Origin: Paraburkholderia terricola
Lineage (GTDB): Bacteria > Pseudomonadota > Gammaproteobacteria > Burkholderiales > Burkholderiaceae
NCBI RefSeq assembly: GCF_900142195.1
Contig: NZ_FRAB01000003.1
Span: forward strand, 62,001 to 126,000
DNA: 64,000 bases
Direction: 5' to 3'
The notes beneath the pieces are model-generated. The model saw nothing but the letters and a program-made list of their open reading frames with translations. It was not told where the DNA came from and did not search any database. The position numbers and the translations under genes were made by a program. Positions 54,763-63,370 of this stretch are shown here, piece by piece. Positions within the stretch are counted from its first letter, which is position 1, and every line of letters starts with the position of its first letter.

Positions 54763-55662
54763 GTGACCACGCAACAGCAATTGCCCGTGACGCCCGATCC
54801 GAATTCCCTGGCTGGCCAGATGGAACTGAACGCGTTCTATCTGCGCGAACTCGCGCCGCCGAGCGCGCCCGAGACCGTGCCGCTCGCCGCCGACTACGCC
54901 CGCATCCTCGGTTTGGAAACTGCCTGGAGCGACTACGAGGCCGCGCGCATCGTGCTCGACGACGTGCCCGCGAACGCGGAGCAGTTCGAGGAGTGGTACG
55001 TCACGCTGCGCAACACGCATCGCAAGGAAGTCGCGCCGTTCTTCGACTTCCTCGCGGAAGAAGCATCGCTGCCGCAGTTGTCGCTTTTCGTGAGCCTCGA
55101 AGCGCAGGTGGACGGCCGCTTCGACGACATCATCGCGCTCTCGCAACTCGGCATGGACGGCGACATGAAGCTCGCGCTCGCCGAGAACTACTGGGATGAA
55201 ATGGGCCTCGGCAAGCTCGACGAAATGCACACGCGCACGTTCATGCGGGCGTCGCCGTTCTTTCGCGCCCAACTGGGCGAGCTCGACCTGGAGGCGGAAA
55301 TGCCGGTCGCGGCGCTCAAGAACGGCAACCTGCTGCTGCTGTATGCGTTGCGCCGCCAGCACGTGGGGCGCCTGCTCGGCGCGCTGACGCTGCTCGAGCA
55401 GACCGTGCCGTACCGCTTCACGCGCATGCTGCGCGGCATGCATCGTCACGATGTGCCGAGGGAATTCCGTTACTACCACGAGCTGCACGTGCCGGTGGAC
55501 GCCAATCACGGCAAGCAACTGGTCGAGCGCGTGCTGCTGCCGCTCGCGCGCAACAACCCACGCGTGATCCGCGATCTCTGCGAAGGCTGCCTGATCCGCT
55601 ACCAGATCGAGAAGGAATATTACGCAGGCGCGCGCGACGTGATGGATCGCCGGCTGCACTGA
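54763..55662 (+). CDS. Haem-oxygenase-like diiron protein 2
   Basis: Using the GTG at 54763 with GGAG nine bases upstream, this is 299 residues. The iron-ligand pattern of the superfamily is clear: Glu113 (SLEAQVD), Glu141 or Glu146 (ENYWDEMG), His156 (DEMHTRTF), Glu212, and His242-x3-Asp246-x2-His249 (HELHVPVDANHGK). It differs strongly from diiron protein 1, so the two probably catalyse different oxidations. Members of this group make N-N bonds, cleave C-C bonds or desaturate. Confidence 0.8.
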   Translation: MTTQQQLPVTPDPNSLAGQMELNAFYLRELAPPSAPETVPLAADYARILGLETAWSDYEAARIVLDDVPANAEQFEEWYVTLRNTHRKEVAPFFDFLAEEASLPQLSLFVSLEAQVDGRFDDIIALSQLGMDGDMKLALAENYWDEMGLGKLDEMHTRTFMRASPFFRAQLGELDLEAEMPVAALKNGNLLLLYALRRQHVGRLLGALTLLEQTVPYRFTRMLRGMHRHDVPREFRYYHELHVPVDANHGKQLVERVLLPLARNNPRVIRDLCEGCLIRYQIEKEYYAGARDVMDRRLH

Positions 55663-55711
55663 CCCGATCGAACGCCACGCATTTCTTCCAGTCAACCTCG
55701 ACGATCTCTCC

Positions 55712-57118
55712 ATGCACTCGACACTTGCTTCCGACCTCGCCAACTTCGACGCGCTGCTGGAGCGCACGCGCCGCCATGCCGTGGCGGCGCTCGCCTCTCT
55801 CGACGACCGCCCGGCCGCGCTCGCGCCGCCGCCCGCCACGTTGCGCGCCTTGCCCGAGGAGGGCGCCGGATTGGCGGGCGCGCTGGAAGAATTCGTCGCG
55901 CGCTGGAGCGCGGGCTTTTCCGGCAGCGCCGGCCCGCGCTACCTCGGCTTCGTGACGGGCGGCGCCACACCGGCCTCGCTCGCGGGCGACTGGCTCACCG
56001 GCGTCTACGATCAGAATCCGACCGCCGGCATCGACAGCGCCGCGCCGGATCTCGAGCGCGAAACCATTGCGCGGTTGCGCGAGCTGTTCGGTCTGAGCGA
56101 GGCGCAGCAGGGCGTGTTCGTCACGGGCGCGACGATGTCGAATCTGGTGGGTCTCGCGCTCGGCCGCGAATGGCTCGGCGAGCGCAACGGCGTGAACGTT
56201 TCCGAGCAAGGCGTGGGCGCGCTCGGCGCGGTGCGCGTGCTGGCCGCGACGCCGCATTCGAGCGTGTACAAGGCGCTCTCCGTGCTCGGCATCGGCCGGC
56301 AGGCGGTGCGCAAGGTGCCGACGCTCGCGGGCCGCGAAGCGATCGACCTCGTTGCGCTCGAAGCGGCGCTGGCCGAGTCCGAGGGCGTGCCCGTCATCGT
56401 GGTGGCGAGCGCGGGGACCGTCAACACGGTGGATTTCGACGATCTGCAGGCGATCCACGCGCTCAAGGCGCGCTATCCGTTCTGGCTCCACGTCGACGCG
56501 GCGTTCGGCGCCTTCGCCGCGCTCGCGCCGGCGTATGCGCCGCTGGTCGCGGGGCTCGATGCGGCGGACTCGATCTGCATCGACCTGCACAAGTGGCTAA
56601 ACGTGCCTTACGACGCCGCGGTGCAGTTCACGCGGCGCCGCGACCTGCAGGTGCGCGTGTTCCAGAACAGCGCCGCCTATCTCGGCATTCCCACCGACAA
56701 CCCCGACTTCGTTCATCTCACGCCCGAGAATTCGCGGCGCTTGCGCGCGCTCGCGACGTGGTTCTCGCTCGCCGCGTATGGCCGCGCGGGGCACGCGGAG
56801 ATCGTCGCGCGCAACATCGCGCTCGCGCAGGCTCTCGGTGCGCGTCTCGAAGGGCAGCGCGGTTTTCGCCTGCTGGCGCCGACGCGGCTGAACGTCGTTT
56901 GCTTCACGCTTGCCGCGAACGCGGACGAAGCGCGCATCAACGCCTATGTGCGCGCGGTGCGCGATCTGGGCGAGGTGTTCATCACGAGCACGGTCTACGC
57001 CGGCACGTGGGGACTACGCGTCGCGTTCACCAACTGGCGGACGGGCGAGGCCGACGTTGCGCGCATCTTCGACTCGCTGTGCAAGGCGCTCGATGCCGTC
57101 GAGGCATCCGGGCGCTAA
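55712..57118 (+). CDS. PLP-dependent amino acid decarboxylase (group II)
   Basis: This 468-residue fold-type I enzyme has the cofactor-stacking His182 in TPHSSVYKAL, Asp262 in HVDAAFGAFA and the PLP-binding Lys294 in DLHKWLN. Group II decarboxylases act on aromatic amino acids, glutamate, aspartate or 2,4-diaminobutyrate. Here the enzyme may make an amine building block for the ATP-grasp ligases, or decarboxylate a pathway intermediate. The substrate cannot be told from motifs. Confidence 0.87.
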   Translation: MHSTLASDLANFDALLERTRRHAVAALASLDDRPAALAPPPATLRALPEEGAGLAGALEEFVARWSAGFSGSAGPRYLGFVTGGATPASLAGDWLTGVYDQNPTAGIDSAAPDLERETIARLRELFGLSEAQQGVFVTGATMSNLVGLALGREWLGERNGVNVSEQGVGALGAVRVLAATPHSSVYKALSVLGIGRQAVRKVPTLAGREAIDLVALEAALAESEGVPVIVVASAGTVNTVDFDDLQAIHALKARYPFWLHVDAAFGAFAALAPAYAPLVAGLDAADSICIDLHKWLNVPYDAAVQFTRRRDLQVRVFQNSAAYLGIPTDNPDFVHLTPENSRRLRALATWFSLAAYGRAGHAEIVARNIALAQALGARLEGQRGFRLLAPTRLNVVCFTLAANADEARINAYVRAVRDLGEVFITSTVYAGTWGLRVAFTNWRTGEADVARIFDSLCKALDAVEASGR

Positions 57119-57169
57119 TGCCGCGCCGCGATTAACCGACTTTCCATTCCAACCAAAACTGGTGACTCC

Positions 57170-58948
57170 ATGAGCATAATTGTTGGCGTGTCCGCGCATT
57201 ACCACGACGCTGCGTGCTGCATCATCAAGGACGGCAAGCTGATCGCCGCCGCCGAGGAAGAGCGTTTTTCGAAGGTGAAGCACGACAGCAGCATTCCCAC
57301 GGGCGCGTTCCGTTATTGCCTGCGAGAAGCGAACGCGACGATCGACGACGTCGATTGCATCGCCTATTACGAGGACCCGTACAAGAAGGCCTCGCGCCAG
57401 ATCGCGACCAACGTGCTGGATCTGCTGCAGAACCCGAAGCGCCGCTTCAGGATCGATCCCGCCCGTCCCGAACGCGACATTCGCCAGAGCCTCGGCTTCA
57501 ACGGCCGGATCGAATATGTCGATCACCATCTGTCGCACGCGGCCAGCGCATTCTTCTACTCCGGTTTCGCCGACGCGGCGCTGCTGACCGTCGACGGCGT
57601 CGGCGAATGGGCGACCACCACCTACGGCCGCGGCGCCGACGCGCACATCGAACTGTTCGAGGAGGTGTCGTTCCCGGACTCGCTGGGCCTGCTCTACAGC
57701 ACGATCACGGCTTACCTCGGCTTCGATGTGAACGACGCCGAATACAAGGTGATGGGCCTCGCGCCCTACGGCCGGCCGCTCTATGTCGAACAGATGCGGC
57801 GTCTGCTCGACGTGAACGAGCGCGGCCAGTACCGGCTCAACATGGAGTACTTCGATTTCCTCAATGGCGAGCGCATGTATTCCGAGCGTTTGCCGGAGCT
57901 GTTCGGCGCCGCGCCGCGCGAGGCGGAGTCGGAGCTCGGCGTGTTCCACAAGGATCTCGCCGCGAGCCTGCAGCGCACGCTCGAAGACATTCTGCTCGAG
58001 AAGGCGCGCTATCTGCACGACGCGGTGCCCGTCGAGAATCTGTGCATGGCGGGCGGCGTCGCGCTCAATTGCGTCGCGAACGGCCGGATTCAGCGCGAAG
58101 GTCCGTTCGCCAGGCTTTTCGTGCAACCGGCCGCGAGCGACGCGGGCGGCTCGCTCGGCGCCGCGGCCGTCGCGCATACACGGCTCACCGGGCGCCGTCC
58201 CGAGTTGAAGGCGCTGCCGCACGTGTATCTCGGCCCCGCCTATTCGAATGCCGAGATCCGTCAGACCGTCCGCGCGATTTTCCCGGATACCTCGATCGTC
58301 GACTGCACGGGGCGGCCCGAGGAACTGATCGCGCAAACCGCGCAGCGCCTCGCCGACGGCAAGGTGATCGGCTGGTTCCAGGGACGCATGGAGTTCGGAC
58401 CGCGCGCGCTCGGTTCGCGCTCGATCATCGCGGACCCGCGCCGGCCGGAAATGCGCGACCGCATCAACGCGCTCGTGAAGATGCGCGAGGCGTTCCGTCC
58501 GTTCGCCCCTGCCGTGCTCGAAGACAAGGCCGCCGAACATTTCGAGCTCGATCATCCGTCGCCGTTCATGCTCGAAACGTGTCAGGTCATTTCGCCGCTT
58601 TCGCTGCCCGCCATCACGCATGTCGACGGCTCCGCGCGCGTGCAGACCGTCAGCGAACAGAGCAATCCGCGCTTTCACGCGCTGCTCGCCGAGTTCGACC
58701 GCCTGACCGGCTGCCCGATCCTGCTGAACACCTCGTTCAACATGCGCGGCGACGCGATCGTGCTCGATCCGGTGGATGCGGTCTGGTGCTTTGTCGTGTC
58801 GGATATCGACGCACTCGTGATCGGCGATTACATCGTCGATCGCGGCTTCAAACTCGAGACCTGGAACAAGCTGAAGGAAATCTTCACCGCGCGCGCCGCG
58901 AAAAAGCGCGTCGCGCCGGAGTCGGTCAACGTCTACACGTTCCTGTGA
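57170..58948 (+). CDS. O-carbamoyltransferase, NodU/TobZ/CmcH family
   Basis: This 592-residue protein has an N-terminal Kae1-like domain: VGVSAHYHDAACCII, VDHHLSHAASAFF with the metal histidines, LTVDGVGEWATT and CMAGGVALNCVANG. The C-terminal YrdC-like carbamoyl domain includes GRMEFGPRALGSRSIIADPR. It uses carbamoyl phosphate and ATP to carbamoylate a hydroxyl group. Within this cluster it probably decorates the final or near-final metabolite. Confidence 0.93.
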   Translation: MSIIVGVSAHYHDAACCIIKDGKLIAAAEEERFSKVKHDSSIPTGAFRYCLREANATIDDVDCIAYYEDPYKKASRQIATNVLDLLQNPKRRFRIDPARPERDIRQSLGFNGRIEYVDHHLSHAASAFFYSGFADAALLTVDGVGEWATTTYGRGADAHIELFEEVSFPDSLGLLYSTITAYLGFDVNDAEYKVMGLAPYGRPLYVEQMRRLLDVNERGQYRLNMEYFDFLNGERMYSERLPELFGAAPREAESELGVFHKDLAASLQRTLEDILLEKARYLHDAVPVENLCMAGGVALNCVANGRIQREGPFARLFVQPAASDAGGSLGAAAVAHTRLTGRRPELKALPHVYLGPAYSNAEIRQTVRAIFPDTSIVDCTGRPEELIAQTAQRLADGKVIGWFQGRMEFGPRALGSRSIIADPRRPEMRDRINALVKMREAFRPFAPAVLEDKAAEHFELDHPSPFMLETCQVISPLSLPAITHVDGSARVQTVSEQSNPRFHALLAEFDRLTGCPILLNTSFNMRGDAIVLDPVDAVWCFVVSDIDALVIGDYIVDRGFKLETWNKLKEIFTARAAKKRVAPESVNVYTFL

Positions 58949-58996
58949 GCGGGCGGCTCGCCCGCGCGTCGCGTTCCTGTCACTTCAGCGGCCACC

Positions 58997-60166
58997 ATGT
59001 CCATTCAGATCCCGCCAGGCGATTGCCCTTGGGCCATTCGGCAAACGCAGTGCTTCGACAGCACGACGCACCGGTTCGTACGCCGCGACGTCGAAATTGC
59101 GGGAGCGCGCATCCGGGCGGTCTTGCCGGCCGGCGCGTCGTCGCTCGCCGAGGGGCTCGATGGCGAACGCTATCTGTGTACGCCGGGCGTGGTCGGCATG
59201 GCGGCAGCCGGCGCCGCGCCGCCGCCGTTCGTGACGACGATGGGCTGGCAGTGCGCGCGCTTGCGTGATGTGCCGCCCGCGCGCGCCGGCGGGCCACGCG
59301 CAGTCGCGCTATTGAAGTTCGACGGCAGGCAACTCGAAGAGGTCAACAGCCTGCTCGAATGGTCGGGCGCGTCGGGGGGCGGCCGCTTCGACGGCGGCGG
59401 CGCTCATCCGGTCAAGGTGCTGCCGGTGCTCGCGAGCGCCAGCCTGCTGTCGGCGACGGAGCTCATGGAGGCGGCGAAATTCGCCCGCGCGATCGGCACG
59501 CGCATCGGCATCGCGCTCTGTGCCGATGCCGACGAAGCACGCGAATTTCGCAGCCGCTTCTATTGCTCGGAAAGCGCGCTGATTTCGTATTTGCTGCCGC
59601 AAGAGCCGCACGTCACGGTGTTCGGCGCGGCGCGCATCGACGCACGCGAGGCGCAGGCGTTCGCGCGCACGCTCTGCGCGGTCGCGCTGGGCGTGCCGGA
59701 CGCCGAGCACCTGGGCCGCCGCTGGCGTCAGCATGCGCCGCTGTTCACGCAGCGCCGCGCCGCGCTGTTCGCGGGCGCGAACGGCATCAACGGCACGAAC
59801 GGCGCGAACGGCACCAACGGCACCAACGGCACCAACGGCACCAACGGCACCAACGGCACCAACGGCACCAACGGGCGGCTGGCGCCGAACGCGGGCGCGG
59901 GGCAGCCCGACTACTACACGGACGCGCTGACGCGCCATGCCGCCGCCGCGCTCGGTCTGCCCGACGTGGGCACGCTCGCGCCGGGCATGCGCGCGGACCT
60001 GTGTCTGTTCGAGCGCGACGGCGCGGACGAACGCGGCGGCAGCGCGACTTTTCTCTCGCTGCTCGCGAGCCGCGCGCCGGCAGCCACGCTGGTTGACGGG
60101 CGACGCATGCATGACGAGGCGCGCGCAAGTCCGGTACGCGCCCCGGTTCTCGCGGCATGCGCGTGA
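58997..60166 (+). CDS. Amidohydrolase-like protein lacking its metal site, with NGT repeat linker
   Basis: This 389-residue protein ends like an amidohydrolase: THAA-like RHAAAALGLPDVGTLAPGMR, then ADLCLFERDG, and a final VDGRRMHDE strand. The place where amidohydrolases have PG-x-V-(D/N)-x-H-x-H reads CTPGVVGMAAAG, so the metal-binding His pair is gone. Residues about 262-291 are ten Asn-Gly-x repeats. It may be a non-catalytic scaffold or a pseudoenzyme, or its activity may have changed. Confidence in the family relation is moderate. Confidence 0.6.
   Translation: MSIQIPPGDCPWAIRQTQCFDSTTHRFVRRDVEIAGARIRAVLPAGASSLAEGLDGERYLCTPGVVGMAAAGAAPPPFVTTMGWQCARLRDVPPARAGGPRAVALLKFDGRQLEEVNSLLEWSGASGGGRFDGGGAHPVKVLPVLASASLLSATELMEAAKFARAIGTRIGIALCADADEAREFRSRFYCSESALISYLLPQEPHVTVFGAARIDAREAQAFARTLCAVALGVPDAEHLGRRWRQHAPLFTQRRAALFAGANGINGTNGANGTNGTNGTNGTNGTNGTNGTNGRLAPNAGAGQPDYYTDALTRHAAAALGLPDVGTLAPGMRADLCLFERDGADERGGSATFLSLLASRAPAATLVDGRRMHDEARASPVRAPVLAACA
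59780..59869 (+). repeat. Nine-base in-frame tandem repeat coding Asn-Gly-Thr
   Basis: Ten tandem nine-base units run through the amidohydrolase-like gene. The first three vary (AACGGCATC, AACGGCACG, AACGGCGCG); the last seven are all AACGGCACC. They code NGI, NGT, NGA and then seven NGT. Unit length is a multiple of three, so slippage would change linker length without shifting the frame. Confidence 0.97.
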
Positions 60167-60268
60167 GCGCGCCCGCTTCGCTGGTTTATCGACGGTTCGT
60201 CGGGTTGTCGACGTAGAAGAAACGTAGGCGAGTTCACCTGTTCTCACACACTTGAGGAGCATCTCCAA

Positions 60269-62359
60269 ATGTCAATCCATGCCACGCGGCAGGAATTGAG
60301 CGACCGGTTTGCCGCGTTGCTCAAGCAGGACAACGCGGCGCTGTCGGTGCTGCAATTGCTGAGCGAAAGCACACAGCGCGCGGACACGCACGGCCAGGAT
60401 CACTGGTCCGGTCCGTTCGCGGCGCTCGCGGAAGATTTTGCGAGTCTCAGAGGGCAGGAACCGGGCGAGGCGCGTCGCACGCGCTCGGTCAGCATCTGGG
60501 AGGAGGAAGAGGGCACCGGCGAGTTCGTTCGCGCTCGCAAGCACATCGACCTGTGGCGCTTTTGCGCGGACGTGGAGCGCATCGGCAGAAAAGGTGCGAA
60601 AAAACGCATCGTGCTGCTGGGCGAGTCGGTTGCGCGCGGCTTCTTTTTCGACCCCGTGTACAGCCCGGCCAAGGTGCTGCGCGAACAGATCACGGCTGGC
60701 GCCGAGGCGGTCGAGGTCGTCGATCTCGCGCAGAGCAATTGCGATCCGTGGTGGCTCTCGCGTATCGCGGCTTCGGTGCATCTGCTGGAGCCGGACGCGG
60801 TCGTGGTGTTTGCCGGCAACAACTGGCGCGTGGGTGCGCTCGCCAACACGTCGACTGAATCGTTCGTCGCCGACGGCGAACTGATCGAGGAAAATCTCGG
60901 TTTCTCGAAGCTGCTGGACCGGCAGCTCGAAAGCCTCGAGCGTTTCGCGGGCCAGGTGGTCGAACAACTGACGTCCTCGCTTGCGCCACTGAATGTGCCG
61001 GTGACGTTCGTGATTCCCGAAATCAACGTGGCGGATTGGAGCAGCACGCCCGCCGGCGCGCTCGACGTGCCGCTCATGTCCCCCGACGACACGCGCGCCT
61101 GGGTTGCCGCCTGGCAGGACGCGACGGACAAGCTCGCGCACGGCGATTTCGCGGGCGCCGAGGCGGCCATCCTGATCGCGCGCGGGCTCGACGGCGGCAC
61201 CTCGTCGGCGAGCCTCGACTTGCTGGCGCGCGCGCAGCGCGGTCTTCACAAGCGCAATCAGGAGATTTACCGCACGCTGCGCGAAAGCCGGGACATCATC
61301 GACGATACGCGCGTCGTTCCCGGCATCTTCGTGAACGTGGCCGAGGCGATACGGCGCCGCGCGCCGTCGTTCGGCGCGACGGTCGTCGATCTGCCGCAGA
61401 TATTCGGCGATCGCTACGAGCACGAAATTCCGGGCCGCCGTCTATATCTCGACTTCTGCCATCACACGTCGGAAGGCATGCGTGTCGCGATGGCGGCGGT
61501 CGCCCAGAAACTGCTGCCGGCGCTGTTCGGCAAGGACGCGCACCTCGACGATCTCGTCGACGCGGCCTCCAAGCCCGCGCCGCAGCATGAGGCCTGGGCG
61601 CACCTGCTCGCCGGCATTCACAACGCGCACTGGGGCCAGGACGACGAGATCTGCAAGTATCACCTCGAACGCGCGAAGCAATACGACCCGTCGATCGCGA
61701 CCACCGGCGTGGCGCTTGTCCACGAGGCATACCGGCACAAGACGCCGCCCGTCCTGTTGCCCGCGTTCGACCAGCTCGTGAAGAACGACATCGCCGAAGT
61801 CTGTCTGGTCGGTTATAGCCCGCTCGCACGCGGGATCATCAAGGAGCAGGCGCTGCTGGGCGCGATCGCGTCGGTGTTTCCCGAGTTCGCGGCGCAGTCG
61901 GTCGACCCCGACCTCTCGCTCGGCGAGGTCGCGCGGATCGATCTGCTGGAGTCGCATTGGGCCGAACTCACCGACCGCAACCGCTGGTATCGCCGCGCGT
62001 ACTCCGCCGTCTACGGGCTCACGAGCGCGTATGCGTTTTCATGCAATGCGCCGCGCGATCTGTCCATAGAACTGACCGCGCGCATTCCGGGCGCGCGGGA
62101 TGCGGGCACGATCGCGGTCGAACTCAATGGCCGGCGCGTGGGCGACGCGTTGCTCAACGACGAATGGCTCTCGCTGCGCGTGGCGGTGCCGGCCGAGATC
62201 GTGAACGATGGCGTCAACCAGTTGACCATCGCGTGGCCGAACGTGCTGCGCGAGGACATTCGGGCGCGGCTGCGCGGCGATTTCGAGTCCGGGCAGAAGG
62301 TCGACATCCGCACGCAGTTCGGCCAGATTCACGCTTTGACAGTCGCGCTCGCCGCATGA
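60269..62359 (+). CDS. Large SGNH-hydrolase-like protein with C-terminal extra domains
   Basis: This is 696 residues. The first about 410 hold an SGNH/GDSL-like core: IVLLGESVARGF with candidate nucleophile Ser120, VVFAGNNW as the glycine-asparagine block, and LYLDFCHHT with Asp395 and His398 as the D-x2-H block. A helical insertion (about 275-345) and a C-terminal helical plus beta-sandwich part (about 430-695) follow. It could be an esterase or an acyl transferase acting on a cluster intermediate. No signal peptide is seen. GGAG precedes the start. Confidence 0.7.
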   Translation: MSIHATRQELSDRFAALLKQDNAALSVLQLLSESTQRADTHGQDHWSGPFAALAEDFASLRGQEPGEARRTRSVSIWEEEEGTGEFVRARKHIDLWRFCADVERIGRKGAKKRIVLLGESVARGFFFDPVYSPAKVLREQITAGAEAVEVVDLAQSNCDPWWLSRIAASVHLLEPDAVVVFAGNNWRVGALANTSTESFVADGELIEENLGFSKLLDRQLESLERFAGQVVEQLTSSLAPLNVPVTFVIPEINVADWSSTPAGALDVPLMSPDDTRAWVAAWQDATDKLAHGDFAGAEAAILIARGLDGGTSSASLDLLARAQRGLHKRNQEIYRTLRESRDIIDDTRVVPGIFVNVAEAIRRRAPSFGATVVDLPQIFGDRYEHEIPGRRLYLDFCHHTSEGMRVAMAAVAQKLLPALFGKDAHLDDLVDAASKPAPQHEAWAHLLAGIHNAHWGQDDEICKYHLERAKQYDPSIATTGVALVHEAYRHKTPPVLLPAFDQLVKNDIAEVCLVGYSPLARGIIKEQALLGAIASVFPEFAAQSVDPDLSLGEVARIDLLESHWAELTDRNRWYRRAYSAVYGLTSAYAFSCNAPRDLSIELTARIPGARDAGTIAVELNGRRVGDALLNDEWLSLRVAVPAEIVNDGVNQLTIAWPNVLREDIRARLRGDFESGQKVDIRTQFGQIHALTVALAA

Positions 62360-62394
62360 CGCGAGCGACGCCCAACCGGCAGACGGAGGACGGC

Positions 62395-63135
62395 ATGAGC
62401 GAACCGGTATGCCTGATTACGGGAGTGGGAGCGGCAACCGGCGCGTCGATCGCGCGCCGGTTTGCCCGTGCGGGCTACCGCATCGCGATGCTGGCGCGCA
62501 ATGGCGAGCGGCTGCGGCGCCTCGAGCACGAGATTGCGCACAGCGCGGCCTTCGTCTGCGATGTGGCGGATCTCGACGCGCTGGCGCGCACGCTCGAGGC
62601 GGTGCGCGAGACGCTCGGCAAGCCGTCGGTCGTTGTGCACAATGCGGTCTCGGAAACGTTCGCCACGTTTCTCGACGGCGACCCGGCAGCGCTCGAGCGC
62701 AACTTTCGCGTGAACACGACCGCGCTGCTGCATCTGGCGCGCGCGTGCGCGCCGGACATGGTGCTGGCGGGCGGCGGCGCGATCGTCGTGACGGGCAATA
62801 CGGCGGCGCTGCGCGGCAAGCCGAACTACGCGCTGTTCGCGCCCAGCAAGGCCGCGCAGCGCGTGCTCGCCGAAGCGCTCGCACGCGAACTCGGACCGAA
62901 GCGGGTGCATGTGGGTTACCTGATGATCGACGCGGTAATCGACGCGGCGTGGCTCGGCGAAGACGGGCGCGTGCGGCCCGCATGGGGTGAGCCGCCGCCG
63001 GACTGGGCCTTTTCGCGCGACGAATATTTCGCGCATCCCGACGCCATTGCGGACGAGGTGTTTCATATCGCGCATCAGCATCCGTCCGCATGGTCCTTCG
63101 ACTATACGATTCGACCGTTCGCGGAGAAGTGGTGA
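62395..63135 (+). CDS. Divergent short-chain dehydrogenase/reductase
   Basis: This 246-residue SDR has the cofactor motif TGVGAATGASIA and VVHNAV in place of NAG. The catalytic region TGNTAALRGKPNYALFAPSK has Phe where the YxxxK tyrosine is expected. GGAGG six bases before the ATG at 62395 decides the start over an ATG at 62356 that overlaps the previous stop. It is the last gene of the cluster. A related SDR branch is known to carry this Phe, so activity on an unknown ketone or alcohol is still possible. Confidence 0.8.
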   Translation: MSEPVCLITGVGAATGASIARRFARAGYRIAMLARNGERLRRLEHEIAHSAAFVCDVADLDALARTLEAVRETLGKPSVVVHNAVSETFATFLDGDPAALERNFRVNTTALLHLARACAPDMVLAGGGAIVVTGNTAALRGKPNYALFAPSKAAQRVLAEALARELGPKRVHVGYLMIDAVIDAAWLGEDGRVRPAWGEPPPDWAFSRDEYFAHPDAIADEVFHIAHQHPSAWSFDYTIRPFAEKW

Positions 63136-63145
63136 GCAGCGGGAG

Positions 63146-63241
63146 CATGGGGAGACGCGAGCCTGGCTGCGCAAGGACGGCGGCGAACTCGAGATTGCAC
63201 CGGGCGACATTCGGGCGCGGATTCGGAAGAAGGGCTTCTGA
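63146..63241 (+). pseudogene. Possible C-terminal gene remnant
   Basis: Directly after the SDR, one frame reads GETRAWLRKDGGELEIAPGD followed by a basic end and a stop at 63241. It looks protein-like but has no start or upstream continuation. It may be the tail of a gene lost when the cluster inserted, or chance. Confidence 0.25.
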
Positions 63242-63370
63242 GCGTGTTGCCGAAAAACCGGTCATGGCAGCGTGGCGCGATGTTACCGGAACCTGTCAAT
63301 TGCGCCACTGGTCGATCGTGCATGGGAACGGGACAATGCGTTGCAACGATCCACGCACGAGGAGCTTTAC

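Noticed and set aside
57214..59268. Long plus-strand open frame of 684 codons in another frame of the carbamoyltransferase gene
   Set aside because: The overlapping frame has all carbamoyltransferase motifs; this one is Arg-rich without domains.
59780..59869. Tandem repeat considered as a CRISPR array or intergenic satellite
   Set aside because: Units are nine bases with no spacers and lie in frame inside a coding gene.
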